Positions 19,627 to 32,345 are shown, counted from the first letter of the stretch. The stretch: DNA of 64,000 nt from Gibbula magus (GCA_936450465.1 OW388300.1:23189232-23253231); one strand, 5' to 3'. The notes: a model not told the origin generated them from the sequence alone. Numbers and translations are program-made.

Positions 19627-20868
19627 TTGTAATACACATGTGAAATGAATGTTAGTCTGCCCCTGAATCACATTAAAGGGAAAAAACCTTTAGTATTTTA
19701 AGATCAGAGAACTGAATGTGCTTCTAGTAATTGTAGTGACACTTATAGAGGTGAAGTCTTCCAATTCAGAACCACTTAACAAGCATTATCACAAAAAGGA
19801 CGGACAGGGTAGTACAATCTAAGAGTGATCACTGAATCAACAGAAAAGGGAGCAACAATTGAACTTCCTATCTGAGCTGTCCGTAGCTCCTACCGATAAG
19901 TAGACATCTGGTATTACAGTCACAATCCTTTGGTGTTAGAGGGCAGACGGGTTATATGGTATTTTACGAGTATCCCCATGTTAAGCTCATCCTTGTTACA
20001 AACATCACAAATGTCTGCTAGAAATTAATAAACCTTACATCTGAGTTTTTTGGGTGTGGTGTATATAAGCAAATTACATTGAAGGATAATTATCCCCCGC
20101 CAAATTAAATACTACATTAAATGATTAATATATAATTTCTCACTTAAATATAATTACATTAAAATAAATTAAGATTAATAGGAATAAAAACAAGTTTTAA
20201 AGAGTGATTCTTAATGTAATTGAAGAAGTAAGTAGACGAAAACAAATAATGTGATTTTATTCACGCTTCAATGGAAGTCCACTGTTTGGAAAGGTTGGCT
20301 GTGGAAATGTGATCATTCCACAGTGTGGAAAGGACGCCTTTCGGTTTTGGAAAGGTCGTTGTTTCCAAGTGTTCCAAAGTTGTGGAATGGACGGTCGTTT
20401 CTCCAGTGATAGAAATTTGAGAATATATTTTTTTTTACGAATGCAAACAGTCTGGACCTAGAACCAAGAAGAGGGAAAACTATATTCTGGCCTCAAACTT
20501 CAAAACTATTCAATATATTTTGCTGAAACGTTGTACAGGTATCAACCAAGTAGTCTAGATGTGCCTTTTGCTATATAGAAAGTAAATGCATTATATATTC
20601 AAAATGCATAGATATATTCAAAATTCCTACATGGCGGGGGATATGGCCGACTCTGTCTGCTTGTTAGATTATAAACATATGTTTACTAGTCCCTTAGGCT
20701 TCGAATTACAGAGGTTATACTGTAAAAGGATTGAGGACCTTATACACAAGATTTTGCAAAGTTTACATAAGTGTTGCTCATTACATTACAATGCTCACAC
20801 AGTTAGAAGGGTTTAGTGCAACAATGTCATTGTGACAACAGATACACAATAATGTCTTTATTTTACAG
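19627..20868. other. Non-coding AT-rich stretch
   Basis: No gene recognised. A TGGAAAGG / TTCCACAG-rich patch at 20283-20400 has several short direct and inverted copies. A 76-codon frame at 20586-20816 shows no known motif. Confidence 0.4.
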
Positions 20869-21694
20869 GTGAAATAGTTGGCGATGCTCAGACAGGAAAC
20901 AGTGTGAAAGACAGTGAGAAAGATCTTTTTTTTAATTGGGCAATCATGAGGTCGGGTCCTAATATTCCATGAAAAGAATTAAAGGAAAAAGGAGCTGGAG
21001 AATATTACAATCTGCACAACTATCATCAGTAAGTATTTATGTATGACTTGCTCATATATCACTTCAAATAACAGTAGTAATAGTAACTTGCATTCAATGT
21101 GTACCCCTGCAGATGAAATATAAATTGGTAATTAAGCTATTATCTATATTTCATCGCAATATTATATTTACAGATGTAATTTTGCTTTCCCACCCAATAC
21201 CTGACTGCAGAAGTGTGTAGGCGACGATGAGTGAAGCAATTAAGCATTTCCCTTTCAATGATAAAAAAAGAGAAGAACTGCAAAGTAAGTATGACATGAA
21301 TTTTTCAATTTAAATGATTTTTTTACAAGAAATACATTCATAATACCTTTGTTTAACTGATTTATCATAAACTATTTTAATCTCTCATGAAATAAAATAT
21401 TTGTTATGTTTTGTACAGTTGCATGAAGGTAAAACAATATTTAAATGATAAGAAAAAGTATAAGGGGAACAAACAGGCTATTGCATTGAGTATTCAAAAC
21501 ATGTCTTGTTTGCAGGAGAAACCTGCGGAACAGTAAAGGGAAGAAAGTGCCAGCGACAAGGATTAGGGAAATGCCCTGCCATCGCCAACTGCATGACAGC
21601 ACAATGTCATGACATCAAAACCATCCTGTCATATCGCCATGACATCACCACAGTGATGTTTGATGATAACAACAATTCCCTTTATGTTTGCTGA
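20869..21694 (+). CDS. Candidate three-exon small gene, unknown product
   Basis: Three exon-like blocks have consistent splice signals: 20869-21028 (ATTTTACAG before, GTAAGTA after), 21211-21284 (CTGACTGCAG before, GTAAGTA after) and 21516-21694 (GTTTGCAG before). Starting at the ATG at 21227-21229, splicing exon 2 to exon 3 keeps one frame open to the stop at 21692-21694. This gives about 78 residues with a basic start (MSEAIKHFPFNDKKREELQ) and a Cys-containing second half. I recognise no family. An independent non-coding transcript or chance splice-like signals are equally possible. Confidence 0.25.
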
Positions 21695-21699
21695 TATCA

Positions 21700-24261
21700 A
21701 CTCACTTTGATGGTAGTAAAAATATTCAACTTTTAATCATCATGTTGATATATTTTTAAATTCTAAATATCTTGTTCAACATTATAAACCACTGTAAATC
21801 ACTTTGAATTTTGTCATTGGGAGCATTCATAACTAGTTGAGGATTGAGACGATTGAATGCAGTTAAAGAGAAATGTTTTTGTAAATGAAATAAGTTTGCG
21901 ACTCTTCAACTTCTCTTTGTTTTAAAAAAAAGAGATTCCATTGACTTAACTTTGACTAACAAAGATTGTATACTGACACACTGAAAACTAAACAAAAGTT
22001 GTTTCTTTCCGAAAAGCAACCTGAGGTTACCAGAAATATACCAGTATGTAAAACATCAGTATTGAACCGATTTTGTTTGTTAAATATTGGAAGTTGTAAC
22101 TTGCTTATGTTTGTTGTTTCTCTTTCAAAGTCTGTCAGTATATATGATTATGGAAGTGATGCCTGCAGTTAAAGAGAAGTATGAGGAATTCATCTTGGAA
22201 CTGACTTGACGAGGACTGACCGAGAGCCACTATATGTACCATCCTCAATGTTACAAATTATTTTACCCGTTGTAGGACCTGATATACAGGTGCTAATAAA
22301 TAATGAATGTTGCATCCTAGTTGTAAACAGGTATTTTCTCAACGTTGCACCCAGGTTGTGTGTAGGTTTCTTTACAACGTTGTCACGTCAACACAACCAT
22401 ACACTTTTACGTTGTCACAACGTTATTTTACAACGTTGCCACAACCAAATTACAACGTTATTTTGTTTGCTAGGAAGCCCATATCAGTTCTTGTTACATA
22501 TAAACGGTCTTCACCATCGGTAAAACGAAGTCCCTTTGCATAGGGATCATTATTAACAAAAACGTTTCTGATATTGTTTCCCATATACATGTGTTGGAGC
22601 GTCTCGAAATGGAGTAACAGAGGGGCGAGATTGACTCGGTCGACGTGACTGTTGAAGGGAGACAACTCACATGCGCAGCTGATGCGTGTGATGGCACAGG
22701 TTACAATAGGACGACAACATACAGGCTTTGTCGTTGTTTCATTTATCATATCATAGATTCCTACCAATTTAATTAATTTGTTTATTTATGAATGGCAAAA
22801 GTAATGCCACCCTCGTGAAATAGGGGTAAACACCATGGAACGACCAATCAGATGCATCACTCGCAGTATCTAACATACGTTGGATACCAAAAATATCTCG
22901 AAGTGTTCTCACTCACATGTATGTAATGATGTTAATGTCGTGGTCCTTGACGTGTCCTATCTTAGAGTCTGGTCTGGTGTCTGGCCTGTGTCATGATAAT
23001 GATTCTAAAAGTTGTTGATAGTTGCTTGACTGAAGTTTTAGACTTTTGAAATCTGACGTTGTGTGGCCCCCATATCCATCACACTAATACCTCTGTCTCG
23101 TTCTGATTGTGTAGGTAACCGCATATATTGTATTTCCTTGTTGATACTGAATTATCATCCAAAACTGTGTTCCACAGGAGATATCGCTTGTGGTAGGTCA
23201 AGCGATATCTCCTAGGAGATATCGTTTTGGCAGTATATTTTGCACAATGCCCTGTCACCGTCAACTACATGACATTACAATGCATTTACATCATCGAGTA
23301 ATGACATCACAATCCTATGACGTCATAAACATGATATCGGATATTTGTAACTTGTGTTAACTCGTGTTGATATATTTGATATCAGAAGACACTTGGGTGA
23401 GATTCTCTATTTATTGCCCTCATACACGTCGGTTTTATATAAGTGTCACGCACGTACATCATCAGAAATTCAAAGTTGGTGGATTTCGCAATTTACATGT
23501 CTGCACAAATGTTATCAAAATAAAACGGAAAAACGATTTTACTTATCCACAGAATGAATTTTTGGTAAATTTTCTTCATCCATTAAATCTTATAGCAGTT
23601 CCTACCAGCAGGAAATTATGTTTACATCAAGATGTACATCCTTTGTCTTTCAGTCTATTTTAACATGGTTTATGTGTTTAACATGAGTGAAAGTAGTATT
23701 TAATTCACAGTTGTTGGTGAAATTCACATTTCTCAGTACGAATCCTCGACATTACGACACTCCATTCTAAATAGTACTAGATGCAACACACATCGAAAGC
23801 CAATGCTCATATAAACTAAAATTACAAATCTTATTAAATCTATTTTTATACAAATATTCTGTTTTATTTCATCTTATTGATTTTCTTACTTTTGGATATC
23901 ATAATCACATTGAAACACTAACCAAAACTATGATATGGTTTATACATTTCATGCTCACAACAAAGAGATTATGCGACGCAATTTGTTTGGCTTTTAATCC
24001 CAACGATCTTCAACAGATTTTAAATTCTTTTCATGCTTACGTAATGTAAATATTTCTAAAACGTAAGTATTACTTTTTGGCGAATCGTAGAAAGATTACA
24101 ACACACAATCCCTAATTGGAAGTGATATTCTGGAACATTTTCATTCCTACATAAATTTCAAATTCAAAAGAGCAGGAGATTTTCATTAACGAAAGAGACT
24201 TTTATTGAAAAAGCCATATACCAAATTGAATGTATATTGTTCTAAGCAAGTGCCGAAAACT
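21700..24261. other. Long stretch without a recognised gene
   Basis: Mostly AT-rich. Visible items: an ACAACGTT-rich patch at 22367-22465 (TTACAACGTTGTCAC, CACAACGTTATTT, ACAACGTTGCCAC, TACAACGTTATTT); a 105-codon minus frame at 22450-22767 with no recognised domain; and the perfect hairpin at 23176-23213. No coding similarity is recognised. Confidence 0.4.
23176..23224. repeat. Perfect 15-bp hairpin plus third half-copy
   Basis: AGGAGATATCGCTTG (23176-23190) and its exact reverse complement (23199-23213) flank an 8-base loop. AGGAGATATCG follows directly at 23214-23224. No transcript is evident around it. Confidence 0.85.
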
Positions 24262-24720
24262 GCATCTCACACATGAATTACAACTTATTTGATTCCATGA
24301 TGTTGCCGATCCTATTGTATGGCTTTGAGGTTTGGAGATTTAAAATATAACATCCCCTGAAAACGTACATACATTTTCTTAAGCTATTGGTGCTCTTAAG
24401 GAAACGTACTTGTTATCATATAGGAAATTCGGTGGATACCTACTTGCAAATAATATTGAATTGAAAATTAATTCATTTGGGGTCAACTTTTGCCTGGAAA
24501 ACTACTCTTCAACGGTAGTACTACTCTTCATGGGAAAAGTGAGCATCAATGGATTATTTATATTAAAAACATGTGTGAAGAAATAGGACTAAATCATATC
24601 TAGAATTTTCAAAACTTCAAAGATCTGAGTAAACTGAAATATTTAGTAAAAAATAAGCTTGAAGATGCATTTAAGCAAGTGTGGCTGTTCTGAACATGGA
24701 TACATACGATCGATCACTCC
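24262..24720 (+). pseudogene. LINE post-RT remnant
   Basis: The plus strand encodes a LFDSMMLPILLYGFEVWRF segment, the block right after the polymerase palm in many LINEs (LFDSL..P.L.YG.EVW). After stops and frame changes come KWIIY-like sequence near 24545, MCEEIGLNHI, and then KLKYLVKNKLEDAFKQVW near 24640-24700, all in the order expected for a molluscan LINE C-terminal region. Several stops (TAA at about 24350, TAG at about 24600) make it inactive. Confidence 0.6.
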
Positions 24721-25167
24721 TCAAAAGTTATTCATTTATACCTCCTTTATTTATACGTTTAGTAGATATTTCGATATTTGGAAAGATATATTTTCAAGAG
24801 CGTTACTACATGTGTATTTCGTAAAAGCTAATATTACTTATACATGTTAGGGTACACGGTGAGTACATTTATCTTTCTGATATTCGCACATATGCGCTTT
24901 AGTGAATATTTCATGTGACTTGGCCGCGATCTTGTTCCACCATGTAGATCTACCGTCATAGATAGCACATGCGGGTCTTCGTCCTCATAATCCGTTTTCA
25001 AAAAGGTTCACAGAACTGAAAAGAGCGGGAAAAGGTAAAATTGAGTCAATAAGTATTGAAAAATTAACACCTACACTTAGACATTCAAATGAACATCGTA
25101 ATTTTTACAGTTTCAAAACGTTTAAAGGTTAAAATGCGCCAAAACTAGATAGAAATGTACGCAAACG
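24721..25167. other. Non-coding stretch
   Basis: AT-rich sequence between the LINE remnant and MITE copy 4. Nothing recognised. Confidence 0.4.
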
Positions 25168-25620
25168 TTACAGATGCACCCATTATGTTATATAAAACTA
25201 TTTTGGCTTTCATACGTTCCAATACACCTTATGTCCTGTTTACGGTACAAATAATTTTCACTCAACTTGCATTTTCATCCACAATCGCCGAATATCATAA
25301 TTACTAGTTTCTTGTTAAAATTAAGCAACAGCATTATGCATGCACAGAAACCCAAAACTACACGTTCCATTTACATCCACGGTAGTTATGGCCTATTTAT
25401 GGCCGTCATCAAACCAAATTTGTCGTTGTGTTTGTTGTACAAAACCGTGTCGCGCGTTAATCGCGGTGCATTGTCCGGTTTTCGATCAGAAATGACAAGT
25501 TTTGCCTTCATATTGTCAATATACTAAATCGACTATCATTAAAATGGTAGTTTTCGGTAACAGTCAAATAACACCATTTATAACGTTTGGAATATGTGAC
25601 CCCCAACAACCCAACAGTTT
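25168..25620. mobile_element. TTAA MITE, copy 4 (diverged)
   Basis: Shares TACGTTCCAA, TCATAATTACTAGTTTC, GCATTATGCATG, TGCATTGTCCGGTTTTCGAT and ACCATTTATAACGTTTGG with copies 1-3, but is clearly older. The left end reads ACAGATGCACCCATTATG instead of AAAGGTGCATCCATTGTG. The right end has lost GGATGTACC, though a TTTAA remains. Confidence 0.75.
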
Positions 25621-26859
25621 AAATAAATAAAAAGACTGTAGAGAGTTGTTTAGCGTCACATGGGCAATATTTCAGTGGTCGCTGAGTGTTGCGTTTAGAC
25701 GTACTGTATGTCTGGCGGAAACAATAACTGACCTAGGGCTGGTTATTTAATAAAAATTAAATTAATGAAACTATACTTTTGTTGATGATTTTCATCAGAC
25801 TTAATAGGCTATACGCGTAATATATAAGTATGACCACGTGGTGTAAGTCGTTTAATCACCCTCACTACGGTAGTTATTGACATAAACTCTGCTCGGGGTT
25901 CTCGATTAACTTTAACATATAAAACTAGAGGGATCTGGATTTTCAAATCATCGATAATATTTCATTCATCCAGGCTTTCTGGTATAAGATAAATGCAATT
26001 TAAGACTATACGTTAATTTTCCTTTCAATTTGAAAGAACCGCCTTGTCGTCTGTGCTAATGTAATTGACCATCTTTCATGATGGAAAGGCATTTATACTC
26101 AAACAATCTTGGATTTTCCCAATCTCATTACCCCCAATTTCCTAAGGGGGTGGTTGTCACTTAATAATTTCACCATTCACAGATTGTTCGTTTAATGTGG
26201 TTGTTTATCGAGGACCTTAAAGAGAACTAGGGCGATTATTTCACGATGAATACGCTTTTTCAATTGTTTAAGTGGGTCAGGTGATATTTTCACGAGTTTA
26301 ATGATAAAGGTCTAACAGTATGCATAACATGTATCTGTAGAGCTATTCTAATTCAGTCTCCACTTTTTAAGAGAGTATAAAACAAAATACTGCTGTCGGA
26401 GAAAATACATTTTGAATGTATTCTGTAGACCCATTTTTAGTAGAGAACTTCTCACTTGTTCATACATCAGAATATGATTTTTTTTTGTGTCAGTTCAAAT
26501 ACACTTGGGATACTGAAACCGCTTTTTCAAAATGGTTGGCCAGAATGTTAGACATTTAAGTTAACAATTTAGAATGTAGAAATTTAATCAATAAAATATG
26601 TTGCAACATAAATATTAGACCTTCTTGGACTTAATTGTTTTTGACGCATCATTATTTTAAAATAATGTTGTGATTTATACACTCGCTTTCGCTCGTGAAT
26701 AAATCACAACATTAAAAAATATCACGTTGGAATATTTTCAATATTCAACACTCACTCGTTATGTAATCTCTATTTACACCAGGTGCACCTTCGAGGCAAG
26801 GAGAACTTGAATTTAGGAATTTTTCATTAAAAATACATATTTTTCTTTGCTATTTTTCT
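25621..26859. other. Non-coding stretch with gastropod-type short repeat
   Basis: 25632-25690 (GTTGTTTAGCGTCACATGGG / CAATATTTCAGTGG) is a diverged copy of the same short repeat as 31737-31790. A perfect hairpin lies at 26664-26713. No coding sequence is recognised. Confidence 0.45.
26664..26713. repeat. Perfect 15-bp hairpin
   Basis: AATGTTGTGATTTAT (26664-26678) and ATAAATCACAACATT (26699-26713) flank a 20-base loop, itself near-palindromic (CACTCGCTTTCGCTCGTG). Possibly the end of a small foldback element. Confidence 0.85.
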
Positions 26860-27401
26860 GCGTAAAAGAGGTATCCATATCCATTGCAGCTTTTGAAATG
26901 TTGTACATAATATCAGAGTAGAGGGGGCAGGTGATTATAAAATGTGCTTCATCCTCGATATCCCTGGGACATAGAGGGCATAATCTGTCTTAAACTGGGG
27001 TAGGCGGCTTAGAGAATCTTCCAATCTCTATACACAGAGGCAAACTGCAGGCTCTCAGTCGTATGAATGACATGCGGTGGTGTTTCTGGCGTAAAACTTG
27101 AATAGAAGATTTGTCTAAAAGTAAGTATCCCCCAAGGCCTTACGATTCACCCAATTTCTTAACTCTGTGTTCCCATGTTCTGTTCCCGTTGAGTGACCAC
27201 TTTTGAACTTTGTGCGGGAGTCTGGATTCTGTCATATGACGTACATGTACTCTCATCCACATCCTGTATATTTCCAGGCGTTGTTTGGTAACCCACGAGG
27301 TCCAATCCATTTTACCTCTAGTGGCGACATTTGAAGATTTACTGTTAGCTCCAAGAAAAACTCACAGGCTATACTTTGAAAAGTATTAATTACTCTGTGT
27401 T
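26860..27401 (-). pseudogene. Older LINE, 3' half (interrupted by L1-type insertion)
   Basis: Minus-strand reading from 27401 down gives the post-RT region: FLGANSKSSNVATRG and KMDWTSWVTKQRLEIYRMW, then a zf-RVT-like Cys motif LCPLCPRDIEDEAHF near 26960-26990. It directly continues the frame of 30640-30198 on the other side of the inserted LINE, apart from one missing base in a T-run near 27350. Further stops and frameshifts follow. Decayed, non-functional. Confidence 0.7.
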
Positions 27402-30197
27402 AAAAAAAATTAAATGGTATGAAGAAGGTGAAAAACCAACAAATTATTTCTGTCATCTTGAAAACAGGAATTATACCAGTAGACTGATTAATAGTATCAT
27501 GAAAGATAATGGGGAACTCATTACAGATGGAAATAGTATCTTAGATGAACTGAAACAGTTTTACAGTAAGCTATTCACAGATATGTATAAACATAAGGAG
27601 GAAGGTGAAATTGAGTTTAGCAATATTAACATTCCGAAATTAAATAACAAAGAATCGGACAATCTGGAAAAGGACATAAGTCTAGCAGAAATTAGTAAGG
27701 CTGTCTTTTCAATGAAGAATGATAAAAGCCCAGGAATTGATGGCTACCCAATTGAATTTTTCTTTTGGAGAGATTTAGGCCCATGGATATACAACTTTAT
27801 ACAAGAAACATTCGCGAATAATGAACTGACTATTACAAAGAATAGAGGAATTATTACCTTTCTACCAAAACCTAATAAGGACAGAAAACTTCTGAAAAAC
27901 TGGCGCCCTATTTCATTACTAAATTCTCTCTACAAAATCATAAGCACATGTTAGCAAACAGAATTAAATTAACATTGGACACTATTATTCATTGGAACCA
28001 AACAGGCTTTATATCTGGGAGGTGTATGACTGAAAATATAAGGCTCCTCTATGATATAATATTTGAAACAAGAAGATTAAATAAACCCGGCCTTCTATTA
28101 TTAATTGATTTTGAAAAAGCATTTGATACTTTATCCAAACCATTTATCATACAGGCAATGAAAGCATTTGGTTTTGGCCCTAAGATCATCAAATGGATAG
28201 AAATCCTAACCGGAAACAATACAGCAGCTGTAATACAAAATGGCCATATCTCATCTTTCTTCCACCAGGAAAGGGGATGTAGACAGGGGGATCCAATCTC
28301 ACCCTATCTTTTTATCATTGCTGTTGAAATCTTTGGCATAATGATAAGATCAAATCTTGATATTAAGGGCATAACACTAAATGACATGGAAGAAAAGCTT
28401 AGTCAATAAGCTGATGATGCACAATTATATTTAGATGTAACAGAAAAAGTCTCAATGCTGCAATTGACACACTTAATAAATTTTACCAAATGTCAGGACT
28501 AAAAATGAACATAAACAAAACAAAAGTTTTATGGATAGGTTCAATGACAGATAGTAATATTACTTTAGCTAATGACTTGCAGTTTGACTGGCACAGTGGG
28601 GACTTTGAAATCCTTAGAATCACCTTAAATGCTGCCCTCAAAGACTTATGAGTAATTAACTAAAAAAAACCGCCTAGAACACATTAAGTAGACTACTTGC
28701 TATTTGGGACTCTAATTGGGAAAATCACTGTTATCAAAACCTTGGCATTTTCAACTCTAGTACATATCTTCTCTGGACTACCTACCTCACCTAAAACATT
28801 TATTAAGGACCTCAATAGAATATTATATAGATTCCTTTGGAATAATAAAATGATAAAATAAAAAGGTCAAATATTAGTAGACCTTATGAAGACGGTGGTC
28901 TTAGAATGATTGACATTGAAAGCTTCATTAATGCTTTGAAATCACTGAAATGTTATCTGAAGAAACCCCACAATTTTGTTAACATCTTTCCCTTAGATAA
29001 CTTTTTCTCACTTGGCTCTAATGCTGTTGATTGTTTATCACACAAGGATAACCCTTTTTGGAGAGATGTTTTGTCAGCTTGGAGAACATACTATAACAAG
29101 TTTACTTTTGAAAATGATGATGTTAACCAAATTTTGGAACAGCCACTTTGGCTAAATCATTTCTTTAGGTCATCATATATTATAAGAAATTGGTTTGACG
29201 GTGGTGTAAAATATATTCGAGACATCTGTGATGAAAATGGTTTTCTCAGCTTTCAAAATCTAAAACAGAAATACAAAATAACAGGAACATTTTTAGATTA
29301 TCAACATTTATTACATAATATTCCAAAGCACTGGAGACAGGAATTGGGTAACAGAAATATATGCTTGAATCATCAACTATTAATATTGTTATTCATGATG
29401 TGATCTCTTACAAAAAAGGTTCAAGGATATTTTATGACAAGTTCATTAACAATAATGCTACCCCAAAGCTTCTAGATTATTGGAACACTGTTTTTCAGCA
29501 GGAAATAAATTGGAAGGATGTGTTTAGATTTTATAGGAAATGTACAAAAGACTGTAAATTATTAGATTTTCAATATAAATTTATTTACAGAACAATATAT
29601 TCAAAGAAAGAACTGCTGAAGATGAAATTAGTCGATGATGATGCATGTAATTTTTGTAAGAATACCTCAGAGGATATTTCACATATGTTTTTTGACTGTG
29701 AATTTGTTAAAAAAAACTTTTTGCAAGATTTGGAACTTTTTCTAAATACTCATCTTCAATTTGATATTACTTTTACAAAATTTATAGTCATGTTTGGACT
29801 ATGCTCAAACAGTGAAATTTTTAATCATACCATTCTTCTAGCCAAAAGATTTATTTATATTTCAAATATTAAGCAACATGCTTTATCTTCTGAAGGATTC
29901 CTTAAACAGCTTAAGCTAACATGCACAATAGAAAAATGTATAGCCAGGAAAAATAACAGATTAGACCCCTTCACTAGGAAGTGGAAAAAACTGACTCCCA
30001 TATTCAATAATGAGTGAAGCGCGCATAAAATACCTCATAAGTGTCCAGCTTACAACAATCTTACTTATTGAATTATACATGTACCGATATAAGTTGCCTC
30101 TATGATCATCATTTATACATTGCTTGTACTCTACCTCTCAACATGTCATGTACCTCTGACTTGAAATGGAATATAAAAAAAAATTGAATAAATAAAA
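27402..30197 (+). pseudogene. L1-type LINE, 5'-truncated, nested insertion
   Basis: Encodes an L1/Tx1-like reverse transcriptase: KWYEEGEKPTNYF at the truncated start, NDKSPGIDGYPIEFF, the fingers motif KLLKNWRPISLLNSLYKII, QTGFISGR, LIDFEKAFDTL (palm Asp) and GCRQGDPISPYLFIIAVE. The catalytic YADD reads stop-ADD because of a TAA at 28407-28409. Frame changes occur near 27945, 28450, 28650-28900 and 29380. The C-terminal part (29361-30017) is open and has a Cys motif CNFCKNTSEDISHMFFDC. The 3' end is A-rich. A 14-bp duplication AATTACTYTGTGTT (27388-27401 and 30198-30211, one difference) bounds it. Inactive, but the insertion is structurally clear. Confidence 0.85.
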
Positions 30198-30640
30198 AAT
30201 TACTTTGTGTTCATAGAGCCCCCATATTGCCGCTCCGTAACTGAAAATAGGTTGCACTAATGATTTGTAAAGGGCTGTAAACACATCATATGCCATTATA
30301 CCTGAATCACAAAACTTAGTACGGAGAGCACTCCGAGCTCTGTCGATGTTGCCAGTTGAGTTGTGGCTAATTTAAAATCGAGGTGTTAATCAAACATAAG
30401 CCGAGGTTCTTATAGGAGTCTGAGTACTGCAAATAAATATCAACACCTGCTAACTTGAATTGAGGACACCATCGCGACCTGAGCCTAAAGTGTAGGATTT
30501 GAGACTTTTCACCATTTAACTCCAATCTCCATTTGCGGCACCATCGCCAACATGCATTAACTCCATCCAGCATAGCTTGTAAATGCTCCTCAGTAGGTAC
30601 AAGCAAGACAATGCCACCTGCAAGGCCTAGTATGTGAGGC
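30198..30640 (-). pseudogene. Older LINE, RT palm/thumb part
   Basis: The minus strand carries LLVPTEEHLQAMLDGVN, WCRKWRLELNGEKSQIL, SYKNLGL and a tail ending at the insertion point (ending in a GLYEHK segment). The residues upstream of IVLLVPT read Ala-Gly-Gly (30613-30621) where active enzymes have Ala-Asp-Asp, so both catalytic aspartates are gone. The region upstream of 30640 is lost. It is continued at 27401-26860. Confidence 0.7.
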
Positions 30641-31019
30641 CTACTAAGATAGGAGCGTCAAAAAACGATTTTTAGCTTGCTTGGTGACGTCCTACAGTAA
30701 TGATGCGTCAATTTAAATCCAAGAAGGTTATGTACGTCGAAAACACCTTTCATAAAGTAGATTTGTAAATTGTAACTTTTTAAAATTAAATAACATTATG
30801 GCCAAAAAGCACCTTTAAACATCGATTTAAGCGCACCATGTGAATTTGAACAGACATATGCATATATACAAATAAAAGCATTCCAACCTGATGTATACAA
30901 TTGTGAGTACTTTTTACATAACATGTGTCTGTCTAATACATTCAACATGTTCTTTCTGCGAAATCAATATTTCATTTTATACTCTTTTAAAAATATGGGG
31001 ATGTTTCTTTTGCACGTGA

Positions 31020-31350
31020 GTATACTACTACGTATATTACTGCTACGTATATTACTGCTACTACTAATACTAATAATTCTACGGTTAACTACAACTACTG
31101 CTATTACTACTACTACTACTACTATTACTGTTACTATTTTAACTACTGTTGCTACCACGTACGAGTCCTAATGCTACTAATATTACTACTACTATTATTA
31201 TATTACATTCAATTATCATTGGAGGAAATACAGAAATTCATTCATTCATTTTACTATTACTACCAGTACTATTACTATTACTTCTACTACTACCACCACT
31301 ACTACTATCACTACTACTAATACCATAACTTACTTTTACTACGGCTGTTA
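31020..31350. repeat. Compound ACT/TAC trinucleotide microsatellite
   Basis: Imperfect (ACT)n, (ATT)n and (TAC)n runs at 31020-31200 and 31250-31350, separated by 50 bases of ordinary sequence. Open frames here are low-complexity artefacts. Confidence 0.9.
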
Positions 31351-31736
31351 CTACAGTGACTACTACTTCATAATGGTTTGAAGGTTTGTAAATCAATGCA
31401 GTAACATAAAGCATGCAAGCATTACTACGAACATATTCGTGATTCAAAGCTACATTATTATATACAATCACATAAGAATCGATAATGGAAATTACTGATG
31501 CGGAGTCTGTGATAAGCTTATAAACAGCTTAACAGTATATCCAGCTGGTGTGTCATTACAAAACGTCGTTGCAGTGATACGGGAATAATCGTTACTTTAC
31601 ACGGTACAAGAGTCACAAGAGTGCTCCTGAAAAAGAACATCCAGCGGCAGAAGTATTTAGACAGCAATGAGCCCTATACTAGGACGCTTTCCCCTTCTGG
31701 CAAAGTTTTCAGTACAGCTTCGTAAATAAGTAGAGG

Positions 31737-31790
31737 AGTGAGTGAGTGAGTTATTGTTTAACGCCACTTGGGCAATATTGCTACCATTAG
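31737..31790 (+). repeat. Gastropod-type short interspersed repeat end
   Basis: GAGTGAGTGAGTGAGTTATT then GTTTAACGCCACTTGGGC and AATATTGCTA. A closely similar motif (GTGAGTGAGT...TTTTACGCCGC...GCAATATT) is very common in abalone and other gastropod DNA. This identification is from memory. Confidence 0.5.
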
Positions 31791-32345
31791 AGCCGAGTAA
31801 ATAAGTAGAGGAATATGGTATCAAATATCATTTTGCCATGAATGACAAATCTTGTGAAACATTATGAAATTTAAAGTGTTGCCACTATTTAATCATACCC
31901 AGTTTGAACTACTTCACAAAGACTTGAGGAATGATTCCTGTTGACATTAGGTGAACGTGAAGTGAAATATTTGATCTTCAAGCGAAGCCCATTAGGTATC
32001 GAACCACAATTTTGTATACCAAGTTGCAAACAGATGCAAAACATAACTGCAATAAAAAGCCATTAGTGTTGACTTCAAATGTTACGAAGCGAGCACCAGA
32101 AACGTTGATCTTGTTATTATATTATACACTCCGGGTGTCTGGACTACCGTTTTAGATCTCCTTTGTTACTCAACAATGAAATATACTCATTCTATATGCA
32201 AAAACCGTTGATTTGCAAAAAGGATTTGGATGACAGGTTATCAATGATGTTACTCATTTCTATTTATGTTTTATAAAATGTGATTTAACACGATTGATCA
32301 TTTTCTACTTTCATTACAAATGATAGCGTTAAGATTCATATCATC

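Larger units (their letters stand above)
30641..32339. other. Non-coding stretch with microsatellite
   Basis: Apart from the TAC/ACT trinucleotide tract (31020-31350) and a gastropod-type short repeat (31737-31790), no feature is recognised. Confidence 0.45.

Noticed and set aside
22450..22767. 105-codon minus-strand frame as a gene
   Set aside because: No recognised domain and no splice signals of note. It overlaps the ACAACGTT cluster, and a frame of this length is expected by chance in several kb.
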